Shown: positions 23,673 to 36,723, numbered from the stretch's first letter. The stretch is 64,000 nt of DNA from Craterostigma plantagineum (GCA_027422505.1 JAPQWV010000125.1:372001-436000); one strand, 5' to 3'. Notes: generated by a model not told the origin, from the letters alone. Translations and numbers: made by a program.

Positions 23673-25480
23673 TCAGTATGATGGCTAGTCGAGCTAACGA
23701 CTATAAAAGCAGCGCTTCTTGGGAGGCAACCCAAGTACTATCTATGCATTTCTATTTTTATTTTGCACTGGAGTCTATATGAATTATCGTATCTTATAAG
23801 TGTGTCTTGCATTTGAATTTATTTTCACAAAAATTCGTATCACGGTGTCGTCTAGTTGTGTTTCCTCACAGGCTTATAATCAGTTTGGGGGTGGTTCGTC
23901 CGCAGAAGTAGCTCTATCCTGAAGGAACTGAAGTCCTCTCACAACTCGCCCACATCAATCTATGCATTATTCAGGGCAGTGTCACTTAAACTCTCTCTTT
24001 ACTTTAAATTTCTACACATTGAGGACAATGTGATAATTAGTTTGGGGGTGGGGTGACACATGCTATATTTTATATGATATCGATCTATTCGATTTATTAG
24101 TTGGTTTAACTAATCAATGTTATGATTTGAACGTCACTTATGAAAACTCCTGCCAATGATGAATTTTTTTTTTAATTTTGCTTGTGTCGAGATAAGATTC
24201 AGCTAATTGTTTGTGAAAGTTCTGCGTGTTACGTGTTTTGATATTAGCATGATTATCTGACCACATTAATTGCTTCAGAAAAATAGTACGTATCATGAGA
24301 CACAAACCCAGAAAATATTGTGAGTTTTGAGCCAAAAAAAAAAAGAGCAACACAATACTTGCTCAATGTGTTTTGCATGAGTGGCACGCGTAGTCTGATT
24401 ATTTTCGAACTTGCTTTGTTATGCATGTCAATATCACTTTGTGGATTTTTGTGTACGAATATGATAAAGGCACTTAGGATGAGTCACTGGCCTAAATATC
24501 TCCGCACCCAACATATCTATCAATTAGTGAGCCCCTTTGAGCCTTATTAGCCTTATTTCTTTGATTTGGAGCCACGATATTTAGCCACATTATCCCTTTA
24601 TTTTATCCTTCATCCTCGAACCTTTGTCAGCATGTTAGCTTACTAATCGCTTCAAAGTATTGAGTCTATTAGTTTACAAGAAAGACGATTACGGTGTGTT
24701 ATATCCGGTTGTGGTAGTATATTTTATTTTTTTTTGAAAAAAAAAAGAGACAGAAGAAAAAAAAAGAGTGATCGAAAAAAAAACAAAAAGAAAATTGAAA
24801 AAATAATAATAATAAAAAAAAAGTATCAAAAAAAAAAGAAGGAAAAAGAAAAAGAAAAAAATATATATATAGTAGAGGTTTTCGATAGATTTTTACAGTT
24901 ATTTTTTTGAGTTCTTTGTTATAGTTTTGAGTATGTTTTTATAGCCATACGAGTTTCCGCTATCTGAGTCATACTTTTTGTTGGTATAGAGCGTAGACGA
25001 GGAAAGCGATTTAGTGACTAACATGCTTGACTTCTTTAAGCCCACTTATCTCATATATCACACCTTTATTACCCTAAGCCCCATTACAACCATTTTTAAA
25101 GACCTTTTGATTCGTACATGAGATTCACTATGTGAATATGATGCGATATATTTGCAAGCTTAGAGTAATATCATTCTATGTCGTGAGTTGAGCGTTTTTA
25201 TACAGATCCCAATTAAACACTTCGAGTGAATTGAGCGATCCATGTGAGAGTTGTTACTTGATACGTGTTACGATCTGAAAATATTTTTGTGTTATGATAT
25301 GATTGTGAACTATCATTTCATGTCTCGTGTTTAGCTGGATCATTCATTAGTTGATGACGATTTCGACCGATTGTGCTTTTACTTTTCTGAGAATAAACAT
25401 GAGAATTCATTTAGTGACGTCGTAAAATCTTAACTTGGTTTAATTTTATTCGCTTTTATGATCGGGGACGATCGAAGCTA
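23673..25480. other. Athila 3' untranslated region without env
   Basis: About 1.8 kb with no convincing ORF. It holds repeated polypurine-like tracts (AGTTTGGGGGTGG near 23880 and 24040) and a very A-rich block at 24720-24865. Some Athila elements have an env-like gene here; I see none. Confidence 0.6.
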
Positions 25481-25490
25481 GTTTGGGGGT
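25481..25490 (+). promoter_or_regulatory. Athila polypurine tract
   Basis: GTTTGGGGGT directly before the TG (25491) that opens the 3' LTR; it is the last of at least three similar tracts. Confidence 0.6.
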
Positions 25491-27276
25491 TGTTGATAAG
25501 TTAGGATTTTACGAACATCTTAGACCCGAAAAATTGCGTAATTCCATCGTTATATGTCTAAATGTCCGAGAATATCCTATCGTATGTTACTTTTCATATT
25601 TTACAGGTAAAAGAGCAAAAAGAGCCGAAAATCGGGAACGAACTTGGGCCAAATTTCATCCTAAACTATGACCCATGAAAGCCCAAAACAATTCAGCCAT
25701 TAAGCAAAACTTAGCCCACAATTTCAGCCCAATATGAGGATAGATACAAGGAGAAAGAGAGACAACGATCGAATGACCTTTGCACACCAATTATTGAAGA
25801 AAAAGACCAAGGACCACATTACAGCTTAGTATACCAAATGCAGTCAAAGAAAACGAAAGTAGCTATCAACAATCTTACGAATAAGGGCCTACGAGCACAC
25901 ACGAGCAGACATCTTGAAAGCATAAGAAGAAGATCGAAGGAAAAATAATCAACCCAAGCAGCCAAAGATCAATTTGTGTGTGGCTCAGGGCAGCTCGAAT
26001 CTTGAATAAGCTGCTCGCATGCTAGGAAACGGCGTTGATATCTTTTTGTCGAGCACTCATACTCTATTTAAGCAGCTCCACACCCACACATCAAAAGTGA
26101 GGTAACCATCATACCAGACATCTTACTTTCTGAGGGACAGCGAGCACCCTTTTACACCGAGAGGTCGAGGGTTGCGAGCTGCTGTGTTCAATCTGCTGGG
26201 CAGCTGCAAGTTTGGAGGTTTTTGCGAGAGGTTGAGCTGTTTTTAGGGGGCTGAGAACGCACACATACCGAGCTAAGGTCGCGAGGTGGAGCAGGTTGAG
26301 AAGGCGCGTTGGGGCTGAAAAGTTTCTGAGCTGCTGTAATTTGGGAAAGCAGCGAAGATAGGTGGACTCGAACAAGCAAAAATTACCCAGGCGGGAGGTG
26401 ACTATTCGCCCACCACCCGTTCGACGAAAGTACTGTGAGGGGCGTAATTTTCTATCTTTCCTTTTTCTTGTGTTGTTTTATTTATGTGTTTGTTTAAACC
26501 GTCGTTGCTTTCGCTAATTAAAATGTTAGCGTAAGTCGTTTTTTGGTTAAGGCCTTATTAGGCCGGATTATGAACTCATATTAATATCTTCATACTTTAT
26601 TTAATCGTATGTGTTAAGTTACGTGTTCCTTATCAGTGTTTAATGCCTGCGTATGATCGATCACCATATGCTTGTTTTGTTGATTGGTTTATGATACCGA
26701 GAGGTGATTAGACCGGTTAGAATTAAAGTGTCGAACACCACGACGTAAAACCGACCAGAGATGGAATCAGTTTCATCCGTGTGGTTTCCGAGACCTTAGG
26801 CGTCGAAAGCGCCTAAACTCGGGGAAGTTCATAAAGCCGAATGCATGCGGAGTAACTACAGTCATATAGGGATATAGTTGATTGGTTCACTCTCGTATAG
26901 GGTTGCTATACACGCGAGAGCGGGTAGCACGTATGTTAGGAATTTTTACCTTGACTTAAATCGTATTGATTAGATAAAGTCGATTGCATGAAGACGTAGA
27001 ATAATCCGTGCCAAAATATGTGCTTTAATCACGTTTGTCATTATTGATTTAAAACCGTCATTTTTATTTGCGCTTTTATCTAGTTCGGTTATTTTACTTT
27101 TATATCGAAAAAAAATCATATTAAACATCTAATATTCGCTTTAGTCTAAAAAAACAAAAAATTTAGAATAGTATTTTAGAATTAATCGAGCTATCCTCGT
27201 GGATCGATACTCGGACTTACGTCCGTTTTATACTACTTGCACGACCTAGTATACTTGCTAGTATTCGAGCGTGTCA
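25491..27276 (+). repeat. Full 3' LTR of the Athila element
   Basis: 1,786 bp, starting TGTTGATAAG and ending GAGCGTGTCA. The next host bases, CACTCCATATC, are the NLR upstream spacer, as at 41153, 50207 and 56193. Confidence 0.85.
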
Positions 27277-28520
27277 CACTCCATATCAATGGCTATCAAA
27301 CTCAAATTTCAGTATTCTTCACTTTGCGGGATTTTTAACATTATTGTCTGAATGATGCTGACATTATAATTTAAGGTTGTTGTGAGAAATTTGTTTGTGG
27401 TGTGATATTGGCGTGGGAGGGCTCAATCTGATTTTTTTTTTGTTGATTTCTTCCTTTCTTTTTTTAAGGTTAGCATAGCCTTCATTATCATTGTGTATTC
27501 GAATTCTTGGAAAAAAATTAGCTTGTAGGATTTCGTCTCTTTTTTTCTTCTTCTCTCTTCAAGGTTTATGACCGTTGGAACTGGGAACACTTCACATTAT
27601 CTTCTTCAGTTGTTTAGAATTCAAACATTAGAAAAAAATTTCTGAAACTGTTTATGTAAGAGACTTCGAAGGACAATACAAGCTTAATTTCTTGCTATGA
27701 TCTCATACTGTTTGTTCCTTGTGTTTGGCCCCTCAAGAATGTTCTCTAGTAATATTAGAACTCAAATCAAGACTATTTTAGTTTAATTATTTCGTTTCTT
27801 ATTTACGTCCATGAAGTATGATGTAATGAATTACTGAGTTCATATCCTATATTTAGATTTGATCTATCTAGGTCGAACTGCACCATCACAATTAATGTGT
27901 CACAGAGTACATATGGTATGTATGTACTCTCGGCATTGATTTCATTTCATTAGGTTGAACTTCTTGCATTAATGCGCTGTACTATTGTTAGAAGTGAACG
28001 AAATCTGAAATCTTGAGATAAAATGGCTGGAAAAATATGTATGTAATACACATATATCATGTGGTGTATGCTTTTCTCCATTTTCTCTCTTATTTTGTTC
28101 TGATCCTTCAATCGTAAATGAAGGCCAAAAGAGATTTTTTGTTTTGTTTTTTTTTTTTGGTAATTTTTTTCAAAAATACGAACCTATCGGACGAATATCT
28201 ATGACAATAACTGAGTAACCAAATTATTAAATAAAATCAGATAATTCAGTTTAATTTTTTACGTTAATTGCTTTGTTTGTTAGAAACAACGACCGAATGA
28301 ATTTATGTTTAATAACAATTCAACCAATGTGCTTCATCGGCTGGTTTCATATTCACAATGTAATATCAAGAAAAATCTATTTTTACTATTTCAGCAAATA
28401 TTTGTTTGTACTTTTCTATGCCTTCATGTAATTAATATACCTATTGTTTATTCTCGGGAAAGGTAATAATACATTCCAATGTCAATGTTGACTTCATATT
28501 AAATTTCTAGAAAAAATATA
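27277..28520. other. NLR upstream spacer d, unit 2
   Basis: No gene. This copy preserves the empty sites of three insertions found in unit 5: GTACATATGG (27907-27916) for the Mutator-like element, GTTAGAA (27987-27993) for the hAT MITE and TAGAAAC (28281-28287) for the GGCCCCC MITE. Confidence 0.7.
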
Positions 28521-28764
28521 CTCCCTCCGTCCCAAATCATTTTATACATTTTACTAAATCGAGCGTCCCACATCTTTTGTGCATTTTCTTATTTAGCAAA
28601 AAAACTATCACAAACAATCAATAAAATAATATTAAATATTCTTAAAAGACGTGTCAAAATATACACTTTTTTTACCTTTTAATTATACTATATTATTAAA
28701 ATATTCAGTTTCTTAATTCTCGTGCCAACTCCCAAATGTCCAAAATCATTTGGGACAGAGGGAG
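28521..28764. mobile_element. Stowaway MITE, copy 1
   Basis: 244 bp with termini CTCCCTCCGTCCC and GGGACAGAGGGAG, flanked by TA on both sides. This is the classic Stowaway/mariner terminal repeat. No coding sequence. Absent from the same site in unit 1 (near 6397). Confidence 0.92.
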
Positions 28765-28886
28765 TATGGTGCAATCTAGTTGTGTAAAAGCATAGCTAAT
28801 TGCTAAAAGCTTGTCTTGGCTTTCTTTTGTAAAGATGATGTGAACCAAAAGTCAACTACAATTTGCAACAAAAAGTCAATTCCAAA

Positions 28887-29155
28887 TGCCATTCCTTGGA
28901 GCCGATCGTCTCGACCCAATCCCCGATCAACTTTCGGCCAGTCTGCTCGGGCCACTCTAGTCCTCTCCAACTCGGTGCCTCATCGGGCTTATTTCCCACG
29001 TACCCGTGCTTATCCTACTCGGGCGTTCCTGACTCTCTTATCGCAAGGGAATCGGGCTTCCCCGCCCTTTTTGCCTCCTGCCTTTCCCCTCGCGGGTTAT
29101 TTCTAATCGCGGGTTATTTTATCGTTAGCCGAGAATCCCGAGGGTAACACCGTTT
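28887..29155. other. Unclassified GC-richer block in unit 2
   Basis: About 270 bp (GAGCCGATCGTCTCGACCC ... GAATCCCGAGGGTAAC) that interrupts the spacer between the Stowaway and TM9SF copy 2 and is not found in unit 1. No ends, target duplication or convincing ORF seen; two overlapping reading frames exist but resemble nothing I know. Confidence 0.4.
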
Positions 29156-30892
29156 TTTCCCGTTGATGATTCATTCCCAGGGCAGTTATATCAATTGGAG
29201 AAACAAATGTGAATAGTAAAATTGTCTGAGGAAGGGTGGGGCTTGTAGTGTGCGATCGTTTAATTTTATAATTTTTTGATCTCTAGCTATTGCTGACAAT
29301 GTGAGGATACTGCTTTTTTTTTCTTTTTCTATTTGTAAAGTTGCTTCTGCAACCTTGATTTGCTAGCTTGATGCTTAATTTTAGCTGTTCACATTTTCAA
29401 TTTCCTACAGTCGAGCAATGGCGCGACCTTTGACCATGAGAAGAAAATTATGTGCCACTATTTTATATTTGTCTGTACTATGTCAGACGTGTAGTAGCTT
29501 TTATCTTCCCGGAACTTATATGCATACATACTCAACGGGGGACGAGGTATATGCCAAAGTAAATTCTTTGACCTCCATTGAGACAGAGCTGCCCTTCAAT
29601 TATTACAGTCTTCGTTAATGCAAACCTCAAGTTATCAAGAAACGTGCTGAGAACCTCGGAGAACTGCCAATGGGAGATCAAATCGACAATTCCCCATACC
29701 GCTTCGAGATGAATGCGAATGAGTCCCTTTACCTCCGTTCTGTACTCCTCTTCCATTGAGTTAGAATGATGTCAAACTCTTGAAACAAAAGACGTGAGAT
29801 CTTTGTCAAGTGAACATGATTCTCGATAGTCTCCCTGTCATGAGATTACCTATCAGAACGGGTTTAAAATTTAGTGGACTGGTTCCCCAGTTGGATACAC
29901 TCATCAAAACAGCAACAACAAGTTTAAGATACCGATTCATGATTACGAAGGTGCTGGCGTTGAAATCACCGGTACTGGAGAAGAAGGCACTGGCGTCATT
30001 TCAAAGGCTGATAAAAAGAAAGCGTCTGCCTATGAGATAGTTGGCTTCGAGGTTGCCCCATGCAGCGTCAAATACGATCCCGATAAGATGGAGAAACACC
30101 ACAGATACGACGCAAGCCCATCTGTAAGCTGTCCTCAAGAACTCGAAAAAACTCTCAGTTCATTTGAGAGAAGGAGAGAGCACATTCACATACGACGTCG
30201 AGTTCGTCAAGGGCGATATAAGGTGGCCATCTTGATGGGATGCGTACTTGATTATGGAAGGCGACCGTATCCACTGGTTCTCAATCCTCAACTCGCTGAT
30301 GGTGATCTTCTTATTGGCAGGCATCGTCTTCGTCATATTCTTGAGAACCGTGAGCAGGGATTTAACTAGGTGGGAGACGTATTCAGAGAACCATCCCACT
30401 CGAAACTACTCTGCACGATGGTCGGCAATGGAGTTCAAATCAGTGGAATGTGTCAAAATATTAATATATTTTAATATTTTCCTTAATATCTATAATGATG
30501 AATGATATTTTGAAGGTTAAGGTAGACCATGCCTTGTAAAGCATGGTCCAAGTTAAATGTTGATATGACTTTGTCACCATGCCATGTAGTGTGTTAAGTT
30601 TGCAAAAGCATGGCTTAGGTTGAATCCTTTGTCCTTTAAGTTATCAATGAAGTCCTTATAAGTTAGAATTGTGTGATGTATTTCTATATGTATGGATATA
30701 TGAAAATGATGTCTTAATGCCTATGTTCTTCCATTCAAACTCACATACAACTAGAATCAAATCAACAAACGTATTCCTCTCTTTTGTTTAAAGCTTCAAC
30801 CTATCTTATGTTCCTTAAATTACAATTGGTATCAGAGCTTTCTTCTTGAGGGACTTGTGAGTAAAAAAACACCATTGAAGAAAGCAACGAAG

Positions 30893-31621
30893 ATGGCGAG
30901 CAATTCTCTAAGCACGGGGCCTCCGGTCTTCAACGGTGAAAATTATCACATATGGGCGATCAACATGAAGGCATATTTGAAAGCGCTATGCCTATGGAAT
31001 GTGGTAGAAAATGATGAAGAACCACCGGCGTTACGTCCAAACCCGATCGCTCAAATGAAGAAGCACGGAGAAGACGTAGCCAAAAAACCAAGAGCTTTCA
31101 CATGCTTACACTCGGCTCTCTCCGATACAATCTTCACAAGAATCATGACTTGTGAAAATCCAAAAGAAGCTTAGGATAAGTTGAAGGAAGAATTTGAAGG
31201 AAGCGATCGTGTGAAGAGCATCAAACTCTTAACAATAAAAAGAGAGTTTGAAATGTTGAAGATGAAGGATGGAGACTCGGTGAAAGAGTATTCTTCCAAA
31301 CTCTTAGACATCGTTAACAAAATAAGGTTGACGGGAGAAGAGTTCAATGATGCGAAGGTGGTGGAAAAAATGATGATAAGCCTACCTTTAAAATTTGAGG
31401 TGAAAATTTCGGCTATCGAAGAATCATGCGACCTCAAGACTCTATCCGTTGCAGAGCTCATTAGCAAGCTTCAAACTCAAGAGCAACGAGCAAATATGAG
31501 AGAAGAAGATGCCACCGAAGGAGCTTTTCCGGCCTTTAAAGTGAAGATCGAAGGAAAACAACAAGTAAAAGATGGTACAACCCAAGATGAAGACAAGGAT
31601 GATGAAGATCAAGGTGCTTAA
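30893..31621 (+). pseudogene. Copia gag (UBN2-type)
   Basis: ATG at 30893 (MASNSLSTGPPVFNGENYHI). Features of plant copia gag: FNGENYHIWAINMKAYL near the start, then IKLLTIKREFEMLKMKDG and ISAIEESCDLKTLSVAELIS. One in-frame TAG at 31172-31174 replaces the Trp normally found before DKLKEEFEGS; the rest remains open. After 31621 a shifted frame gives one complete zinc knuckle CKICFRNNHVKSDC and a second lacking its last Cys (CNYCKKMGHLERSF). Confidence 0.85.
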
Positions 31622-31814
31622 AAGATCAAATACAAAGCAAAGCCGTCCCTATCGTGCAAAATATGCTTTCGAAACAACCACGTCAAAAGTGATTGTTGGT
31701 ACAAGGAAAAAGGTGCAATTCAGTGCAACTATTGTAAGAAAATGGGGCATCTTGAAAGGAGTTTTCAGCTAAAAAAACAAGGCAACGTTCAACCACAACA
31801 AGCCAACGTCTCCG

Positions 31815-32345
31815 ATGATCAAGAAGAGGCTAAAGAATGGCTTTTTATGGCAATCCGAAGCAAAAAATGAGCAAGCTTGGCTCACCGATAGTGGTTGCAC
31901 GAGCCACATGTGTAAAGACGAAAGGATGTTTTCGAGCTTGAACAAATCCATCAAAAGTAAGGTTCGACTTGGAGATGGGAAAGTCATTCAAGCCGAAGGA
32001 AAAGGTTATATAGTCATTCAACACTAAGCGATGGACAAAGTATATTACCGATGTTCTCTTTGTTCCTCATTTAACTCAAAATCTTTTGAGCGTTGCAAGA
32101 ATGGTTGAAAGAGGATACTCTCTGTTGTTCAAAGACAATGCATGTGTTGTCTATGATCCGAATGACGTGATGTTGGCGAAGGTGGCTATGATTGAAAAAC
32201 GTTTCTCTTTGAAGTTCAATGAGAAACATAAATATGCTCGATATGTTTTGAACAATGATGATGACTCACCCCTCATCTCATCTACGTCGAAAACAAAGCC
32301 TATGATGACGACGGATGAAATATGTATGCTAGGGTGGAAACTTCC
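31815..32345 (+). pseudogene. Copia protease fragment
   Basis: AWLTDSGCTSHMCKDERMFS is the copia protease active-site region (D-S-G). It is followed in other frames by a region resembling the normal protease end (LSVARMVERGYSLLFKDNAC) and then by about 360 bp of unclear sequence up to the 3' LTR. A weak C-terminal echo (KFDHCHFDGQYDMLKKSLAK, near 32588) may be the very end of a copia RNase H. Confidence 0.7.
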
Positions 32346-34134
32346 TCGTTAAAAGAAGTAACGAATCATGATGAACGAGAACATGCGATGGAGGAGATGG
32401 CAATGAAGGAGGAGATGGCGATGGACGGAATTTTTCAGATTCGACATTTGGTTCTCAATCCCCTAAGTCTAAGAGGAGGAGCTCCCCGAAGTCAAAGCTT
32501 GTCGTTAACGATGAAGCCGCTGCTAATGCAGAAACCGTCGAAATCAAGTTACATGCTATTTGACGATCTAAAGAGGATGATAAGGTGAAATTCGATCATT
32601 GTCATTTCGATGGTCAGTATGATATGTTGAAGAAGTCCTTGGCTAAAGGAAGAATCAAATGGATCAAGTCATTTACGCGTCATTAAGGAAAATATTAAGT
32701 AGGAGTGTTAAAATATTAATATATTTTAATATTTTACTTAATATCTATAATGATGAATGATATTTTGAAGGTTAAGGTAGACCATGCCTTGTAAAGCATG
32801 GTCCAAGTTAAATGTTGATATGACTTTGTCACCATGCCATGTAGTGTGTTAAGTTTGCAAAAGCACGGCTTAGGTTGAATCTTTTGTCCTTTTAAGTTAT
32901 CAATGTAGTCTTTATAAGTTAGAATTGAGTGATGTATTTCTATATGTATGGATATATGAAAATGATGTCTTAATGCCTATGTTCTTCCACTCAAATTCAC
33001 ATACAACTAGAATCAAATCAACAATCGTATTCCTCTCTGTTGTTTAAAGCTTCAACCTATCTTATGTTCTTAAATTACAACAGAATGGCAGGCGTTGCTA
33101 TCAACTTTGCAGCCCTAGGGTCCATGTTCCCAGCTTCTTCAAGCTGCTAATAGGAATGATAATGCTCTATCTTTTCCTGGGGATCATCGCTGGCTATGTA
33201 AGCTTTCGTTTGTGGACAACCATCAAAGGCTCATCCGAGGGGTGGGAATCGATTTCTTGTTCCATCTCATTCTTCTTCCCAGGTATCGTTTTCTTGATTC
33301 TAAGGATACTGAAGTTCATCTTATGGGGAAGCCAAAGCTCGGGCGCCATGCCAATCTCCCTATACTTCATCATGTTCTTGCTATGATTCTGCATCTCCGT
33401 GCCCCTAACCCTTTCAGGAGGACTCTTGGGCAGGAGGGCCGAGCATATTAACTACCCTGTGAGAACCAATCAGATCCATAGGTGTGCGTTCGGTCTGCGG
33501 AATTCGTCGCAGAAAAGAAAATAAAAGTGTGTTCATACGTATTGAATCATTGTACATTAGGCTTCACGTATCGTACCATTCCACTTTTCCTTTTCTTTTC
33601 CACGTCAAAATCCGTAAACTAAATGGAGCCCAGAGAAATCCCAGCTAGAAAATACCCATCTTGACTCCTAGTCCTCGGCGCTGGGACACTGCCCTTTGGA
33701 ACCCTATTCATCGAGCTATTATTCATCCTCTCCAGCATATGGTTGGGGAGATTCCGTTACGTCTTTGGCTTCCTTCTCATCTGCTGGTAATAGTCTCGCT
33801 GAGGTGTCGGTGGTTCTTACATGCGTGCATTTATGCGTCGAGGATTGGATGTGGTGGTGGAAGGCGTTCTCAACCTCGGGCTCGGTGGGTCTCTACGTGT
33901 TTCTTTACTTTGTTAATTACCTCCTGTTTAATCTGAGGAGCTTGGACGGGCCCGTGTCTGCCACGCTCTTACATAGGTTATTCGTTGATTATGGCTGTTG
34001 CAAATATGCTCTTGACGGGGACGATCGGTTTTATTACGTCGTTCTACTTCGTGCGCTACCTTAATTCGTCGGCGAAGATTGACTGATTGATTGTCCATTT
34101 GGATGTGCAAATAGAATATTTAGTGTTAATGAGT

Positions 34135-34390
34135 TCATGACATTGATACAACTAGCATCAAGACATAGACAATAAAATTACTGTCGCTCAAGCTCTCTGC
34201 AGAAAGACGGGATTCATCAGCCAAGTGAACCTCTATTCGTAGTTGTTCATTCTCTATTTGGTGTTTTTGGTAGTCAACTATTTCTTTGGCAGAGACAACA
34301 ACTGAGCCGTGACAATATATTAATATTGTCAGCTCGTATAGTGTCAGCTCTTCAAGGCAAGGAAATGGCTGCACTCTGCTGCAAACATTC
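34135..34390 (-). pseudogene. Diverged NLR C-terminal fragment, copy 2
   Basis: Near-identical to 9300-9545 (PFPCLEELTLYEL; SAKEIVDYQKHQIENEQLRI). It sits at the same place, right after the TM9SF relic. Confidence 0.72.
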
Positions 34391-34842
34391 CAGATCCTAC
34401 AAAATCAGCTAGGCGGTTAATTTATCGGACGATTTTATTTTATTTTTAAGAAAAAATTTAGAAATACGAAAAAGAGAAATGTTTATCCTAAAGTTGTATC
34501 GTTGGAACGATATGTTTATATAATATTTTGAGGCACTTTTATGTTGGATAAAATATTAACAAATTTAATATATGAAATATAAATGATAAGAAAATACGTA
34601 TACCTTCTGATTCCCGCCTAACGTCGTTGCAAACTTTACAATATTATTATGAGACGCAAAGAGGTGAGATGTCTTCATTCATATTCTAGCCAAGGGTTTA
34701 GGGTTTTGGGAAACCCAAAGCTGAGAAAGATAAAGGAAAATAAACATATACAATAAGAAACACAGTATTATTTAGGAAGATAGAGTACTCAGATCACATA
34801 ACATAGGTAATTGTTATGTACTGATCTATTTTTGGGGTTTTC
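34391..34842. other. Spacer h, left part, unit 2
   Basis: Copy of 9546-9988; no gene seen. Ends with GGGGTTTTC, the TSD side of the solo LTR. Confidence 0.45.
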
Positions 34843-36723
34843 TGTTGGGTTTGCTAGGCCGCACGAGGCGATCGCAGCGGAAACTTCGAAATAGAAAGTA
34901 TACATTTATCGCATAAATGTTCGCCCCGTCGGTTCCTCTAACGATTGTTGGGATCGTCATTTAGATCACGTAAGTGGTACAATTTTTCGTGGCTAGGGTT
35001 TAGTATATTACCTCTATTCCTTAGCTTCTTTTAGCGACGATGGAGAGGGGATCAATTCCCGGCTTGTGGCGACCACCATCTTCGTAAGTACGTCATAGAC
35101 GCACCATACTTGTACTCGCTGTATGGATTCAAATGTCTCCCCTCTATTTGAGTCCACCTTTTGGTTTACGACGCCGAGATGATTTCTTCGCTAGTAGAAA
35201 AAATCCCGGTACTTTAAATCGATACTGTGAACCACAAAGGAATAAGCAAAAGAAACTTCTTCTTTTGTTGGTGTCCTCACGTCAAAACAAGAAAATGGGA
35301 GTAAGAGTGTGTTTGTGAGAGTTTTGGTTATTTAGTCTTGTATACAATAACTACATACCTAGATATACACACAAAAGAACTGTAACCTAAGGGCTCACCG
35401 CACATTAAAATTTCTTTAATACTCATTTAAATCTCACATTAATATTTCTTTAATACTCATTTAAATCTCACATTAATATTTCTTTAGTCGAAGAAAATGT
35501 TATGCATTCAAGACAATAGAAACGTTTCCTACTAATATGGAATTAATCTCCGTTAAGTCCACTAACTCATTTGTTTAAATTCATAACTAAAACACCATTA
35601 GTTATGTGAGCCCCGATAATCAATCATATTGACTATCTTATTCGTTTAAATTTAATAATCAAGTTACTTAATATTTTAGTTCAACTATTGAATTAAAGAT
35701 TAATCCAACTATTCACATATCAATTTCATATTGTCATTTTCCAAAATTTCGTGTGACCCTTTTAGGTTCACAAAATCAACACTAGTAGTGGACTTACAAC
35801 TCCTTGTAATTTACTGAAAATAACTTTTTAATCTCACGAATCCACAAATCACGGTAACACCTAGCAAGTAGCGTGATTACCTGGTATTGAGTTAAATAGC
35901 GAGTAAACCTTTTCAATTGCAAATGCATACACGTAAAATTCTTTTGACGACTAATTTCCCGATTAGACCTTGGGCATGGAGTTATAAGTCGAAACCCAAA
36001 TTGATCTAGTTACTATGATTTCATTTCAAGTTTAAATGATTCATTATGAATCTCAATTCATCCTGCCTTGGTCAAGGTCTTTGAATCATAAACTATGAAA
36101 AACATAGGAAATTCACTTATTAGTATAAGTATCGAATTCTATGTTGGTCACAGACAAATCTCCATATACAATGATACAATACCCAGAATATCCCTTTTGT
36201 GATTATCCAGCAATCAAATGATAAATCTAAGTAAAGCACAATGCACATAAGACTACTATCGTGCCTCAAGTCAGGGTATTAGTCATGTACTATCGCAACA
36301 CAAAAATTCTCATTCGACAAATATTTCAAATTGAGAATTTTTCGTCGAGTCATGTTCAATGAACTTGTTCCACAACAAGCATCTGTATATATGCATTTGC
36401 ATCACACGCTAATGTTAATGGAACGTAACATCCCCGTCTAACAAGCATGCAACATATGCACAAGTCTTTCCGGGTTATTCAATGTCTTGCTTTGAAATAC
36501 CCATCGACTTGGAACTTATTTAAGATCACAACCTAAACATATTCCATGATCACCATCAAATGCGTAATCATGTCCTTCAACTTATAATGATCTAAGGACT
36601 TTATCATAATGTATCAGCATAAGATAAAACAATGCCGTTTATTTGATATAATTTCCAATAAATTATTTTTACAAGTAGAAAAATATCCAACCAAGTTGGA
36701 ACAATGGGCATTCTACTCTAACA
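34843..36723 (-). mobile_element. Solo LTR, copy 2
   Basis: 1,881 bp, TGTTGGG...TCTAACA on the + strand, with a perfect TTTTC duplication at 34838-34842 and 36724-36728. Small reading frames inside (for example near 35133) have no support. Confidence 0.85.

Larger units (their letters stand above)
15943..27276 (+). mobile_element. Ty3/Gypsy retrotransposon, Athila lineage
   Basis: An 11.3-kb element in the order LTR, PBS, gag, protease, RT-RNase H, integrase, long untranslated 3' part, polypurine tract, LTR. Athila affiliation rests on the gag and protease sequence (DLGASINLLP; LILGRPFL), on the TGGCGCC..TGCCGGGGA primer site and on TTTGGGGGTGG tracts. No env-like ORF is present. It is dead: a stop between gag and protease, an inverted LTR piece inside pol, and at least three frameshifts. 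The 5' LTR lacks about 625 bp, and no target duplication exists because the left flank was deleted together with the 5' half of NLR2. Confidence 0.92.
30451..33082 (+). mobile_element. Copia-type element with gag-protease only, nested in TM9SF
   Basis: 2,632 bp with LTRs of about 375 bp at 30451-30824 and 32706-33082, both opening TGT(C/T)AAAATATTAATATATT. A perfect target duplication GAATG (30446-30450 and 33083-33087) lies inside TM9SF sequence. The primer site TGGTATCAGAGC (initiator Met-tRNA) follows the 5' LTR. The interior encodes gag and a protease piece; no integrase, RT or full RNase H is recognisable. It would depend on an autonomous partner. Confidence 0.88.
29418..34086 (+). pseudogene. 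TM9SF (EMP70/nonaspanin) pseudogene, copy 2
   Basis: ATG at 29418 after a conserved TTTCCTACAG acceptor. Blocks: FYLPGTYMHTYSTGDEVYAK, LRYRFMITK-like, AYEIVGFEVAPCSVKYDP, then (after the nested element) [37 protein letters not shown] in a shifted frame, CVEDWMWWWKAF, ending KID plus TGA at 34084-34086. It keeps the middle region (YEIVGFE to VIFLRTV) that copy 1 lost, but lacks the ELDKEAQAQMNEELSG stretch that copy 1 keeps. The two copies therefore decayed independently. It is split at 30450/33083 by a copia-type element. Confidence 0.85.

Noticed and set aside
23673..25480. Possible env-like gene of the Athila element
   Set aside because: No open frame of useful length and no membrane-type sequence; only short chance ORFs.
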